64,000 bases of DNA from Plesiomonas sp051652165 (GCF_051652165.1 NZ_JBOFTR010000016.1:372001-436000), one strand, 5' to 3'. Counted from the first letter of the stretch, positions 27,676 to 36,744 are shown. Numbers and translations are program-made. The notes: generated by a model not told the origin, from the letters alone.

Positions 27676-28712
27676 GCACACAATGGCTCATCAGTAGGAT
27701 GTTGCGCAGAGATATTTTGATCAGAGATTGGTGATGTGTGTGCCATTGATGTGTGTGTCGTTGATGTCTCTGTTGACGTAGCAAGTGGCGTTGATCTGTT
27801 CATCACTTCAGATGCCGACATAGAGATAGATGTACTCTCACAATCAGGTGCGCTTGGCTCTGATAGCGGCGTAGGTAAAGTTTCTAACCGATGTTGTACC
27901 GCCTGCGCAACAGGCTCTACATGGCTATGGTTGGTATGATGAAATTGATTGATGACTGCCGCAAGGCGATCGCGCATACAAAACGTAACCTGAGAAATAT
28001 GTTCACTCACTTGAACATCACCACGCTGTAACGTAGGATCTGTGCGTAAACGCCAGCCACGCTCGGCAATTGCATCGAGACCGTACAATGACTCAACCCA
28101 CTGCAAATCTGCTGGATGCAATAAAATCAGCGGTTGTGCTGCGGCAACAGGTAAAGCTGCAATCGCCTGACGTATCGTATCGAGCAATACGGCAGGGTTA
28201 AGCATAACTTCACAATGTGTCACCTCTTTTGTAAGAGTGACTAGCATATCGACCAATTGCAATTCAAGTTGTTGCTCAATATCACGCAAAGGTTGATGCA
28301 GTGCTGCCAATGTTTGTATTAGGGCATCAACTTGTTCACGAATATAAATCTGCCCATCATCAACGCCCTGTTGATAGCCCTGTTGCTGCCCTTTTTCAAA
28401 CCCCTCTTTTTGCCCTTGCTCAAAACCTGCTTGATAACCCAGTGCTTCACCGGCTAACTTTCCAGCAGCTAACCCCTCTTCGTGCGCAGCTTGTTGGATT
28501 TCAGCTAACGCCTCTGCCGTCAGACCCGGTACACTGAGCTCTTCCTCTTCGCTATCGGGTGTTTCCCAACGCACTGTACGGTTATAACCGAGTGCATTTA
28601 ATGTTTGTTCATCAACCGTTTCTTGGCTGTAATCAGGCAATGGCCAAGCAGAGAACTGATCTGCAGTGCGTGGATCAGCACGCAAATAACGGGCTATTGG
28701 GGGCTTATCCAT
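27672..28712 (-). CDS. fliH: Flagellar assembly protein FliH, extended
   Basis: Regulator of the export ATPase that tethers FliI to the C ring. A glycine repeat of GxxxG type (about residues 80-120, for example GFEQGQKEGFEKGQQQG) and a stalk-like coiled coil are followed by the conserved C-terminal domain to about residue 260. A further S/T/P-rich tail of roughly 70 residues (about 275-346) is unlike typical FliH, making it 346 aa rather than about 230-270. Confidence 0.92.
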   Translation of the reverse strand: MDKPPIARYLRADPRTADQFSAWPLPDYSQETVDEQTLNALGYNRTVRWETPDSEEEELSVPGLTAEALAEIQQAAHEEGLAAGKLAGEALGYQAGFEQGQKEGFEKGQQQGYQQGVDDGQIYIREQVDALIQTLAALHQPLRDIEQQLELQLVDMLVTLTKEVTHCEVMLNPAVLLDTIRQAIAALPVAAAQPLILLHPADLQWVESLYGLDAIAERGWRLRTDPTLQRGDVQVSEHISQVTFCMRDRLAAVINQFHHTNHSHVEPVAQAVQHRLETLPTPLSEPSAPDCESTSISMSASEVMNRSTPLATSTETSTTHTSMAHTSPISDQNISAQHPTDEPLCA

Positions 28713-28726
28713 GGGTATACCTCAGG

Positions 28727-29752
28727 TTAGATAAACTGATCACCACTGCCAGGGCTATTAATCGCAATCTCTCCGGCATCGGCCATCCGACGGACAATCG
28801 CCAGCACCTCTTTTTGTGCGGCTTCAACATCAGCAATTCGCACCGGCCCCATTGCATCAAGATCTTCACGCAACATTTCAACTGCACGTTTAGACATATT
28901 GCGGAATACTTTTTCACGAATATGTTCATCTGCCCCTTTCAATGCACGTTGCAATACATCACTGGCCACTTCACGCAGTAACAGTTGGATACCACGATCC
29001 TCAACATCCATTAAGTTATCGAATACAAACATCAGATCGTGAATTTGCTGTGCAAGCTCTTCATCTTGATCGCGCAGTGAATCCATCAGTGGTGATTCAA
29101 TGGCGGTATCGAAGTAGTTCATGATCTCGGCAGCCGCCTTTGGCCCGCCCATCTTGGCTGACTGAGCGCCTGCCTGACCAGCAAACTGTTTCTCCATAAT
29201 ATCGTTTAGCTCTTGCAGGGCTGCGGGCTGAACTTCGCTTAGATTGGCAATTCGCATCATCAAATCAAGGCGAACCCGTTCAGGGAATTGCGACATAATA
29301 TTTGCCGATTGATCAGGCTCTAAATAGGCCAATACAATGGTCTGAATTTGCGGGTGTTCATGCTGAATAATGCTGGCAACTTGCCGTGCATCCATCCATT
29401 TTAAGGTATCAAGGCCTTTTGAACCGCTCGACATGATGATTTGATCAACCAGATTACTGGCCTTATCTTCACCCAATGCAGCAACCAATGCATTACGCAC
29501 AAAGTCATGGCTACCCACACCAATACTGGTGAACTTTTGAATATCATCAACAAAACGGCGATGAACATGCGCAACTTGCTCATGCCCAGGATCCAGTGTG
29601 ACAGCCATTTGCCGCCCCAACTTTTGTACCTGTTTAGGCTCAAGTTTACTTAAAATATTACCCGCATCTTCTTCACTTAAACTTAACAGCAAAATAGAAG
29701 ACATCTCTAATCCCGACATGCTGTATGCCGGTAACTCTTCTTTATCCGTCAT
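28727..29752 (-). CDS. fliG: Flagellar motor switch protein FliG
   Basis: 341-aa rotor protein bridging the MS ring and C ring and contacting the stator. The EHPQIQ motif (IIQHEHPQIQTIVLAYLEP) and the C-terminal torque domain with charged residues (LMFVFDNLMDVEDRGIQLLLREV, RNMSKRAVEMLREDLDAMGPVR) are intact. The start overlaps the fliF end by 11 bases. Confidence 0.97.
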   Translation of the reverse strand: MTDKEELPAYSMSGLEMSSILLLSLSEEDAGNILSKLEPKQVQKLGRQMAVTLDPGHEQVAHVHRRFVDDIQKFTSIGVGSHDFVRNALVAALGEDKASNLVDQIIMSSGSKGLDTLKWMDARQVASIIQHEHPQIQTIVLAYLEPDQSANIMSQFPERVRLDLMMRIANLSEVQPAALQELNDIMEKQFAGQAGAQSAKMGGPKAAAEIMNYFDTAIESPLMDSLRDQDEELAQQIHDLMFVFDNLMDVEDRGIQLLLREVASDVLQRALKGADEHIREKVFRNMSKRAVEMLREDLDAMGPVRIADVEAAQKEVLAIVRRMADAGEIAINSPGSGDQFI

Positions 29753-31457
29753 TATTTTCTAACCAGTACTTGATCACTTGCGTTGCCAATTCTGGCTCAT
29801 TAGCAGCCAGTGCACGCACCGCTTTGACCAGATCTTCATCACGGTGTAGGTTTGGCAACTCCAGCATACTGCCCAGAGACAGAGAGTTATCATCCAAATC
29901 ACTACTGAGCAATTTGAGCTCATCTTCTTGCAGCAGATCGTTGTCAGCACCATCTTGCAGCTGTTTATCCAGTTTTGGATTAAGCAGGCGTTGCATTGCT
30001 GGGCGCACCAACACCAGTAACAGTACAATCACCACTAATGCAGCCGAGAGATAACGAACACTTTGGCGGAAATTTTCGCTCTCCCAGAACGGAGGATCTG
30101 TCATTTGCGCTTGAGCATCTGTTGATGCAAACGGCACAGAAACAACCTCAAGCACATCACCACGGGTCATATTTAACCCTAATCCCCCGACAAGCAGACG
30201 GCGTAAATTTTCAATTTCCGCATCATTGCGTGCAACCCGTACCGGATTTCCTGAATCGGGTGCCGTTCCAGGTTTGTAGTCTATTGCCACCGAAACGCTC
30301 ATGTTTTTCACCTGCCCACTGGCCTGACGAGTGTGCTTAATGGTGGTGTCAACTTCATAGTTACGGGTTGATTCTTTGCTAAAATTGCCCTCTGCGGTTT
30401 TATCGCTGTTTTGCAAGTTTTTAACATCTTCAGGAATAGAAGAGTCTGCCGGAGGCTGATTACTCAGAGCGCCAGGCACCCCTGCTACCCCCCGCCCACG
30501 ATTAACATTTTCGCGGTTAAACTCGCTACGCATGGTTGGATTGGCTTGATCAAACTGTTTTTGGGTTTGTTCGGTTTGGGTAAAATCGAGCAAAACACCC
30601 ACTTCAGCGGTATATGCGCCCATACCTAATACGGGGATCAGAATAGAGTCAATCTTTTCACGTAAGATTTTTTCTTGCTGACGTTGTAAGTCAAATTCTC
30701 GACGCTGGGCTACTGCACTGGGGTCTTGGCTACCTGAGTTGAGTAAGCGGCCATTTTGATCGGTCACTGTCACTCGGGTGTTACTCAGCCCTGGCACTGC
30801 TGAGGCAACAATATCAACAATTGAGTCAACCTCTTCTTGCGTTAAACTACGGCCGGAACGCAATGTCACCATGACACTGGCACTGGCTTTTGCTTCATCA
30901 CGAATAAAAACGCTTTCACGCGGCAAAGCCAGCATAACTTGTGCTTTTTGAATATTGCGGATTTTTTCTATTGCAGAAGCAAGTTGGCGTTCACGGCTAA
31001 GTTTTAGGCGCTCGCGCTCTAAACGCTGTGAAACGCCAAACCCCATGTCTTTGAGCAGAATATCATCACCTTGATCTTGGGTTTGATTTAAACCTGCACG
31101 CGTTAACATCAGTTTGGTTTTTTGATATGTCTCTTGATTAATTTTGACCGTGTTACCTTCTAATGTGTAAGGCACTTTATTCTGATCAAGAAAATCAAGC
31201 GTTTGCACCAACTCCTCGTTGGTATATGTGCCTAACGGCCGCATTTCAGGCTCTTGCGCCCAAAAAAAAGCAAATATTATCAATGCGATACAAATCGCAA
31301 GAGCCACAACTAAAATGAGTTGTCGTAACCAGTCAATTTGCGATAAAAACTCAAAACGTGATGATCGCTCCCCCAGATCAGGGTTCTGCCCACGGCTCTC
31401 TGCCGTGATCAACGTTGCATCAGATGCTGTGGCTAACTGTGTGTTTGACTCTGCCAT
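29742..31457 (-). CDS. fliF: Flagellar MS-ring protein FliF
   Basis: 571-aa MS-ring subunit with two membrane spans (about residues 46-67 and 468-488), ring-building motifs between them (YTLEGNTVKINQETYQKTKL, SRERQLASAIEKIRNIQKAQVMLALP) and a C-terminal cytoplasmic tail that binds FliG. It starts 17 bases after fliE. Confidence 0.97.
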   Translation of the reverse strand: MAESNTQLATASDATLITAESRGQNPDLGERSSRFEFLSQIDWLRQLILVVALAICIALIIFAFFWAQEPEMRPLGTYTNEELVQTLDFLDQNKVPYTLEGNTVKINQETYQKTKLMLTRAGLNQTQDQGDDILLKDMGFGVSQRLERERLKLSRERQLASAIEKIRNIQKAQVMLALPRESVFIRDEAKASASVMVTLRSGRSLTQEEVDSIVDIVASAVPGLSNTRVTVTDQNGRLLNSGSQDPSAVAQRREFDLQRQQEKILREKIDSILIPVLGMGAYTAEVGVLLDFTQTEQTQKQFDQANPTMRSEFNRENVNRGRGVAGVPGALSNQPPADSSIPEDVKNLQNSDKTAEGNFSKESTRNYEVDTTIKHTRQASGQVKNMSVSVAIDYKPGTAPDSGNPVRVARNDAEIENLRRLLVGGLGLNMTRGDVLEVVSVPFASTDAQAQMTDPPFWESENFRQSVRYLSAALVVIVLLLVLVRPAMQRLLNPKLDKQLQDGADNDLLQEDELKLLSSDLDDNSLSLGSMLELPNLHRDEDLVKAVRALAANEPELATQVIKYWLENNDG

Positions 31458-31474
31458 ATTTCAACCAATCGCCG

Positions 31475-31798
31475 TTAAACTGGCATGCTCATAATTTCTT
31501 TATAAGCCTCAACAAGCTTATTACGTACCTGTACTGTCGCCTCAAACGCCACTGACGACTTTTGCCCCGCAATCATGACATCTGATAGCCCGACCGTTCG
31601 ATCTCCGGCATCAAAACGTGTGGCTTGTGTATTTGCACTTTTTTGTAGCCCATTAACATGGTTAATCGCATCGCCTAACAGAGCCGAAAAATCGACTGCA
31701 CGACTTTGTGCTGTGCTGCCTACTGCCAGTTGGCTAGCAGAACCTGCTGCATCAAGTGTCATGCTTCGCATCTCTTGCTGTATTGCCGATAATTCCAT
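31475..31798 (-). CDS. fliE: Flagellar hook-basal body protein FliE
   Basis: 107-aa adaptor between MS ring and rod. The C-terminal segment with VMIAGQKSSVAFEATVQVRNKLVEAYKEIM is the family signature. First gene of fliE-F-G-H-I. A sigma54 element lies 62 bases upstream. Confidence 0.96.
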   Translation of the reverse strand: MELSAIQQEMRSMTLDAAGSASQLAVGSTAQSRAVDFSALLGDAINHVNGLQKSANTQATRFDAGDRTVGLSDVMIAGQKSSVAFEATVQVRNKLVEAYKEIMSMPV

Positions 31799-31859
31799 GC
31801 TCTACTCCACCATTCAAACGCCACAAAAACTACTTTATTGGGTGTCACTTACTAGGTTA

Positions 31860-31876
31860 TGCAAATTAGATACCAA
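31860..31876 (-). promoter_or_regulatory. Sigma54 promoter of fliE
   Basis: Minus strand reads TTGGTATCTAATTTGCA: GG-N10-GC with good TTGG and TTTGCA cores but a weaker rest of the -24 box. Predicted start near 31849, about 50 bases before fliE. A second, weaker candidate (AGGGCGACTTTTTGCAA) lies at 32028-32044. Confidence 0.65.
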
Positions 31877-31988
31877 ATTAACGTTAGAGCAGAATAAAAA
31901 TGCAATATCGGCTGTAGCATTGATCTTAAGTTGAATACAAATACGGTAAAAATCAGAGAAAAGTAAAAAATAAAAGGGGCGAACATGT

Positions 31989-32026
31989 GAGATAAAAACG
32001 AGATAAATGAGATAAATGAGATAAAA
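31989..32026. repeat. GAGATAAAT direct repeats upstream of fliE
   Basis: Three 9-bp units in tandem (two perfect GAGATAAAT, one GAGATAAAA), preceded by a diverged GAGATAAAAAC unit. The core GATAAAT also makes up the tandem octamer upstream of flhA. Confidence 0.85.
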
Positions 32027-32134
32027 TTTGCAAAAAGTCGCCCTAAAAATAACAATCGTGGTATTAAATAAACGCCACCTTACAGCTTAAATAAAGTGGC
32101 GATATACATAAAAGACACGGTCATCATACTTAAA

Positions 32135-33784
32135 TCAGGCCGCTGAGTTTTCTTTACTCAAGCCATATTTACGCATTTTTTCAACCAATGTTGTACGGCG
32201 CATACCCAACATATCAGCAGCGCGAGCAACCACACCATACTGAGCCTCAAGGGCTTGGCGAATAAGATCAATCTCTAAATCAGAGAGCATCTCTTTTAAA
32301 TTCATCCCTTCAGAAGGTAGCGATGTCACAAAACCATCAGCTTCGCTAGTGGTTGTTGCTATTGCTGCAGTATCAGAGGTGAGACTTACTGCCTCATTAA
32401 ATATCTCATTAAGTGCAGCACGTTCGAGCATCTCTTGCTCATCACTATCTTGCACACTATTGTTAGAGATATTTGTTAACTCACCTCTTGATATTGCTGA
32501 TTTTTTTAAAAGGGTGCTCTCTTGCAGATAACAGTCAGTATTAGGTTGAAACTCAGCAACATCAATACACCGGTATTTTGCCGGTAAATGGCTAACATCG
32601 ATTAGCGCATCAGGGTATAAAATGACCAATCGCTCAGTTAAATTAGCCAGTTCACGTACATTACCTAACCAAGGGTAGGCGCACAGTGAATGTAACGCTC
32701 GTGGGGTAAAATGCACACTTTTTGCCCCTTCGGCGGTTAAACGCGACAACAACTCTTGCAACAATAACGGTATATCTTCTGCACGATCGCGTAACGCAGG
32801 CACCTCAATAGGGAACACATTTAACCGATAGTACAGATCTTCACGAAATTCGCCCTGAGCAATCATCTCTTCAAGATTTCGGTGCGTTGCGGCAATAACC
32901 CGCACATCAGCCCGTAATGTTTTATTACTGCCTACGCGCTCAAAACTGCGCTCTTGCAATACGCGCAACAGTTTAACTTGCATTGGCATCGGCATATCAC
33001 CGATTTCATCTAAAAACAGTGTGCCGCCTTCAGCCAGTTCAAACCGGCCTTTACGGGTAGAGATTGCACCGGTAAACGCACCTTTTTCATGCCCAAACAA
33101 TTCACTTTCTAGTAACTCTGCTGGAATTGCGCCGCAGTTTACTGGCACAAACGGGCCACTGCTACGCACTGAATGATAGTGAATATTACGCGCAACAACC
33201 TCTTTTCCTGTGCCAGATTCACCTAAAATCAGCACGCTGGCCTCTGTCGGGGCAACTTGTTCAATCAAGCGGCGCACATGTTGTACGGTGTGGCTTCGCC
33301 CAACCAAGCTACGAAATAGGGTGTTTTTACGGGTAATTTGCGGATAAGAGGCTAAATGTCGCCCAGTAAATTCATAACAGTGGCGTAATGCCTCGGTTAA
33401 TTGAGCATAATTGAGTGGCGCACACACATTTCCAACATGATTACTGCCTGAATAAGTATTATTAATATCAGAGCAACTTATATCAGTATTATTTATGTTA
33501 GTACTGTTGCTTAATATCTGTGCTCCAACGTTAATATCAGAAAAAACAATCACCGGAATATAGTGGTGAATACGCAGGAAGTCGATTACCTCTTCACGTT
33601 GATGAATATCAGCAATATGGCCTAGCAAACAACCAGCCCAAACATGAGATTCTGCAAGAGACGGTTTTACTTCGCACGATGATACCGTAATACTATCTTG
33701 ACCAATAAAATCAAAAATAGTGGTTAGCATTGTGCGCCGCTCAAAATCATCTTCGATCAATAAGAACTTCTGCAATCCAGACAT
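32135..33784 (-). CDS. flrA: Flagellar master regulator FlrA (sigma54 activator)
   Basis: 549-aa bacterial enhancer-binding protein, closely similar to Vibrio FlrA and Pseudomonas FleQ. The N-terminal receiver-like domain is degenerate: it keeps IEDD near the start but has WAGCLLG where a phosphoacceptor would lie. An N/S-rich insertion spans about residues 90-120. The AAA+ domain has Walker A GESGTGKE (188-195), GAFTGA (235-240) and WLGNVRELANL. The C-terminal Fis-type helix-turn-helix is ARAADMLGMRRTTLVEKMRKYG. A second S/T-rich stretch lies at about 415-490. It is about 60 residues longer than Vibrio FlrA. No flrB/flrC follow. Confidence 0.95.
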   Translation of the reverse strand: MSGLQKFLLIEDDFERRTMLTTIFDFIGQDSITVSSCEVKPSLAESHVWAGCLLGHIADIHQREEVIDFLRIHHYIPVIVFSDINVGAQILSNSTNINNTDISCSDINNTYSGSNHVGNVCAPLNYAQLTEALRHCYEFTGRHLASYPQITRKNTLFRSLVGRSHTVQHVRRLIEQVAPTEASVLILGESGTGKEVVARNIHYHSVRSSGPFVPVNCGAIPAELLESELFGHEKGAFTGAISTRKGRFELAEGGTLFLDEIGDMPMPMQVKLLRVLQERSFERVGSNKTLRADVRVIAATHRNLEEMIAQGEFREDLYYRLNVFPIEVPALRDRAEDIPLLLQELLSRLTAEGAKSVHFTPRALHSLCAYPWLGNVRELANLTERLVILYPDALIDVSHLPAKYRCIDVAEFQPNTDCYLQESTLLKKSAISRGELTNISNNSVQDSDEQEMLERAALNEIFNEAVSLTSDTAAIATTTSEADGFVTSLPSEGMNLKEMLSDLEIDLIRQALEAQYGVVARAADMLGMRRTTLVEKMRKYGLSKENSAA

Positions 33785-33813
33785 GATACGAATTTCTATA
33801 CACCATTAATGTT

Positions 33814-33842
33814 TATATTTTAATAATTGATAACTATATCAA
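33814..33842 (-). promoter_or_regulatory. Possible sigma70 promoter of flrA
   Basis: Minus strand shows TTGATA, 17 bases, then AATATA, in an AT-rich region about 30-58 bases before the flrA ATG. Such AT-rich sequence offers many similar matches, so this is tentative. Confidence 0.35.
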
Positions 33843-34033
33843 TATACCCTTATGCAATCATATGTACTTGCTGTATCTCACCTTATTTTTGTGATCTACT
33901 TAACTAAAAACAAGCTTACTATTATGTGCATATGTTTATATTAAAATAAATATACAACGAAATTTGCGATATAAATCGCATTTGATTTCTAAGTATTAAA
34001 TACAAAGCAAATAAGTGCAACTGTTATTATTCA

Positions 34034-34423
34034 TCATATATGATGCAATTCAGTGGGAATTTGTTCCCACGATATTTTAATTTCCGTTAATAGCGTAATA
34101 ACTTCATCAATATTTTTAACATCATTATGAATATTGGCGTGTAATAATTGAGTCTGCATATACTCATACAATTGCGCTAAATTCTTTGCAATATCGCCTC
34201 CCTCTTGTTCTGATAAACATGCGTGTAAATGCGTAATAATAGCAATCGCTTTTCCTAATCGTTCACCTTTTACGGCAGTATTATTCATGTGTATTGCGGC
34301 CTTAGCTTGCACTAACCGCTCTATCGCACCATTAAGTAGCATTAAAATTACTTTATGCGGTGATGCTGACTGTAACTGACTGTCTACTGAGACTTTTTTG
34401 TACGCTTGTAACGTTCCACGCAT
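34034..34423 (-). CDS. fliS: Flagellin export chaperone FliS
   Basis: 129-aa helical chaperone that binds the flagellin C-terminus and blocks early polymerisation. YKKVSVDSQLQSASPHKVILMLLNGAIERLVQAK is the family N-terminal signature. It lies downstream of fliD and the fliT-like gene, in the order seen in Vibrio. Confidence 0.95.
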   Translation of the reverse strand: MRGTLQAYKKVSVDSQLQSASPHKVILMLLNGAIERLVQAKAAIHMNNTAVKGERLGKAIAIITHLHACLSEQEGGDIAKNLAQLYEYMQTQLLHANIHNDVKNIDEVITLLTEIKISWEQIPTELHHI

Positions 34424-34519
34424 AATTTGACTCTCTTATTTTTATACTGATTTTATTGTAATGAATGCATACACAATGAACACCATCGAATAACTGTTTT
34501 TATTTATTAACCAGTACAT

Positions 34520-34804
34520 TCACTGCACACTGATTCGTTGATATGCCTTTACCCCTTTCTGTGTTCTTTTATGTTGAAATAGCGTTAATGCATAACGGGC
34601 TCGTGTTTTTTGTACACAAAAAAGCAGTGACTTTGTTAATTCATGCAATTGCTTTTTATGGTCAGTTGATAAGTTTGGTAATATTTGCTCAAGGCTTTGT
34701 TGCCGAGCAGATAAAAGCGTATAAATATCTTCTGGTTCAGGATCGGCTTGTTCAGAAAATAACGCCCGCAACTGCTCATCAATTTGCATAACTTCTGTTA
34801 GCAT
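34520..34804 (-). CDS. fliT: FliT-like flagellar chaperone (FlaI type)
   Basis: 94-aa helical protein between fliD and fliS. Position, size and pattern (LLSARQQSLEQILPNLS, then a C-terminal TQKGVKAYQRISVQ) fit FliT/FlaI, which chaperones FliD. Primary similarity is low, as is normal for this family, so the symbol rests mainly on context. Confidence 0.75.
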   Translation of the reverse strand: MLTEVMQIDEQLRALFSEQADPEPEDIYTLLSARQQSLEQILPNLSTDHKKQLHELTKSLLFCVQKTRARYALTLFQHKRTQKGVKAYQRISVQ

Positions 34805-34835
34805 ACAATTAACCTATTTAATAAAGCAGCTTTAT

Positions 34836-36200
34836 TTACAACACACTTAATACGGTATTCATCTGTTGTTGCATTTGTGTAACGGCAGCGTCAATCGCAT
34901 TAAATTGATTGGTCATTCTGATTTCAAAATCAGTCATCCGTTTATCAAATGCCTCTTTTTCTTTACCTAATTTACGCACTTGTTCATTTAATGCTTTATC
35001 TTTTTCGGTTAATGAGCCCGTTGCACCCACAAAATCTTTCATGAGTGTTTCTAGCTTGCTAGATATACCGTCGTTTTTATCTGAGAAAAATGCGCCTACC
35101 TTGGTAAAATTATCTTCGAGTATTTCATCAAGTTTTTCATCATCAATTTTAAGTTTGCCATCTCGCTCAGTGCTAATACCAATATCAGCCAAAAACTTTA
35201 CGCTGCCTGCCGCTTCAGATGGGCTCGTCATAATTTCGCGCATCTGCACCATTAAGTTTCGAACCAAACTATCCCCGGTGAGAGGGGCTGCGGTACTGGT
35301 CTCTTTATTGTATTTGGTCAGCTCATCGGTAATATCAATAATGCTATTGTATGCTGCAACAAACTCACTTAAGCTCGTTTTAACTGCGCTATTGTCATAG
35401 CCTACGGTTACCCGATTGGTTTTATATTTATCAGAAGCATCTTTTTCTGATACCTCTTTCAGATCGAGTGTTAACCCTTGAATTGCATTTTCCACTTTGT
35501 TCGATGCACTGCGGATCTCTTTACCATCAATGGTTAAAATGGCATCTTGTGGCATGTTTTCAGGCGCAGTGTTTTGCCCAGCGATCATTTGCCCCAGTTT
35601 ACTGCTTGGATCTGCTGAAGATGTCACTTCAAAACTGTTCTTTTCACCGGTTTTTTCGCCCATTAACACCAGTTCATTTTGTGGTTTACCGGCAGCATCG
35701 GTGTACGTGACAATCGTGGCTTTGACTCCGGTATTATCGGGGGATTTATTGATAGCATCGGCAATATCTTTCAGGCTACTGTCTTTTTTTATCTCAACAG
35801 CAAAACTCTCTTCGCCGACTTTAAAATCTAACGTTCCTGATTCAAATTTGGTATCAGGCTCTACTGCACCTAGATTGGTTTTTTGCTCTTTGGCTAACTG
35901 CTTAACGGCCACATCGTAACTGCCAGAGATCGCCTCTTTGCTGGCAGATCCAGAGAACGGGGGCTCTTTACCGATAATATCAACCTTACGCTTATCAAAG
36001 GCCTCATCTTTTTGCATTTTTTCTAGTGAATCTTGAAATTCAGTTAACGACGATTTCAATTTTCCGTACGATGAAATTTGTGTATCAAGCGTTTGTTGCT
36101 GTTTTTGAAACTGTTTTAATTTTGGTGTAGCTTCCGCCTTCACCATCATATCGACCCAATCGGCGACAGGTAAACCAGAACCAATACCGGGAGCGCGCAT
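34836..36200 (-). CDS. fliD: Flagellar cap protein FliD
   Basis: 454-aa filament cap protein. MRAPGIGSGLPVADWVDMM at the N-terminus and the C-terminal coiled coil (LGKEKEAFDKRMTDFEIRMTNQFNAIDAAVTQM) are typical, with SLKDIADAINKSPDNTGVKAT in the D-domain region. A GAGGTG ribosome site precedes the ATG, and a sigma54 element lies about 98 bases upstream. Confidence 0.95.
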   Translation of the reverse strand: MRAPGIGSGLPVADWVDMMVKAEATPKLKQFQKQQQTLDTQISSYGKLKSSLTEFQDSLEKMQKDEAFDKRKVDIIGKEPPFSGSASKEAISGSYDVAVKQLAKEQKTNLGAVEPDTKFESGTLDFKVGEESFAVEIKKDSSLKDIADAINKSPDNTGVKATIVTYTDAAGKPQNELVLMGEKTGEKNSFEVTSSADPSSKLGQMIAGQNTAPENMPQDAILTIDGKEIRSASNKVENAIQGLTLDLKEVSEKDASDKYKTNRVTVGYDNSAVKTSLSEFVAAYNSIIDITDELTKYNKETSTAAPLTGDSLVRNLMVQMREIMTSPSEAAGSVKFLADIGISTERDGKLKIDDEKLDEILEDNFTKVGAFFSDKNDGISSKLETLMKDFVGATGSLTEKDKALNEQVRKLGKEKEAFDKRMTDFEIRMTNQFNAIDAAVTQMQQQMNTVLSVL

Positions 36201-36297
36201 ATTTCACCTCTGTTTATTATCGTGTACGGGTTTCTCTGTACGTAGCGAAAGCAATATTTACTTTTGTGTCGCCAAATGAATCTGTTTTCTGTCATAA

Positions 36298-36313
36298 AGC
36301 AAAATACTGGCCA
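36298..36313 (-). promoter_or_regulatory. Sigma54 promoter of fliD
   Basis: Minus strand reads TGGCCAGTATTTTGCT: GG-N10-GC with TGGC and TTTGCT boxes. Predicted start near 36287, 87 bases before the fliD ATG. It would drive fliD, the fliT-like gene and fliS. Confidence 0.75.
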
Positions 36314-36480
36314 TTTGAACTGCCATGTTTTTGGCAAGCCTATATTTTTTGTTTTCAAGATGATGAACCAATACCTGACAACAGGTTTTGCAGTATGACC
36401 CCTACATTATTTGCCTAGAACACTGCATGTACTGAGCGGTTAATGCTTTTTTAACTGTAACTGCAATTGCAGTAATCGCT

Positions 36481-36510
36481 GCTTTAGTCACTATGGCTTT
36501 AGTCACTATG
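36481..36510. repeat. 15-bp tandem duplication
   Basis: Two perfect adjacent copies of GCTTTAGTCACTATG in the flagellin-fliD gap, a few bases from a 14-bp palindrome. Confidence 0.9.
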
Positions 36511-36744
36511 GCGTTATTCATAAATATTTCAGTTATAGCCCCCCTTAGTGCTGGCACGGCATAAACGAGTTGATGCAGGCTCAATAGCCAAATAGGGCAT
36601 AACAAAGAGTACAACCGGTAACAATACGGCTGTCATTTTCAGAGCAAAGAGGGGTCGTATAGGGAAGAGAGCCAAAAATAAGGCGTGAACGAAGTTCTCG
36701 CAACAGATATTGCCCCTTTTGCACTGCTAACATGGCAAGATAAT

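Larger units (their letters stand above)
31799..32134 (-). other. flrA-fliE intergenic region (336 bp)
   Basis: Region where flrB and flrC lie in Vibrio and related genera. Here it is noncoding and AT-rich. It contains the fliE sigma54 element at 31860-31876 and 9-bp GAGATAAAT repeats at 31989-32026. Confidence 0.7.

Noticed and set aside
32028..32044. Second sigma54-like element before fliE (AGGGCGACTTTTTGCAA)
   Set aside because: Spacing fits only if the -24 box is read as GGGC without the preceding T. The element at 31860-31876 is closer to fliE and matches better in TTGG and TTGCA.
33964..33979. Inverted repeat TGCGAT-ATAA-ATCGCA after fliS
   Set aside because: Only six base pairs and no proper U-tract, so I did not call it a terminator, although a weak role is possible.
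36553..36566. TGGCACGGC word in the flagellin-fliD gap as a plus-strand sigma54 promoter
   Set aside because: No GC dinucleotide lies at the -12 position and no plus-strand gene follows.
36402..36614. 70-codon minus-strand frame between flagellin and fliD as a possible flaG
   Set aside because: The translation lacks FlaG character, has no good ribosome site and owes part of its length to a 15-bp tandem duplication.
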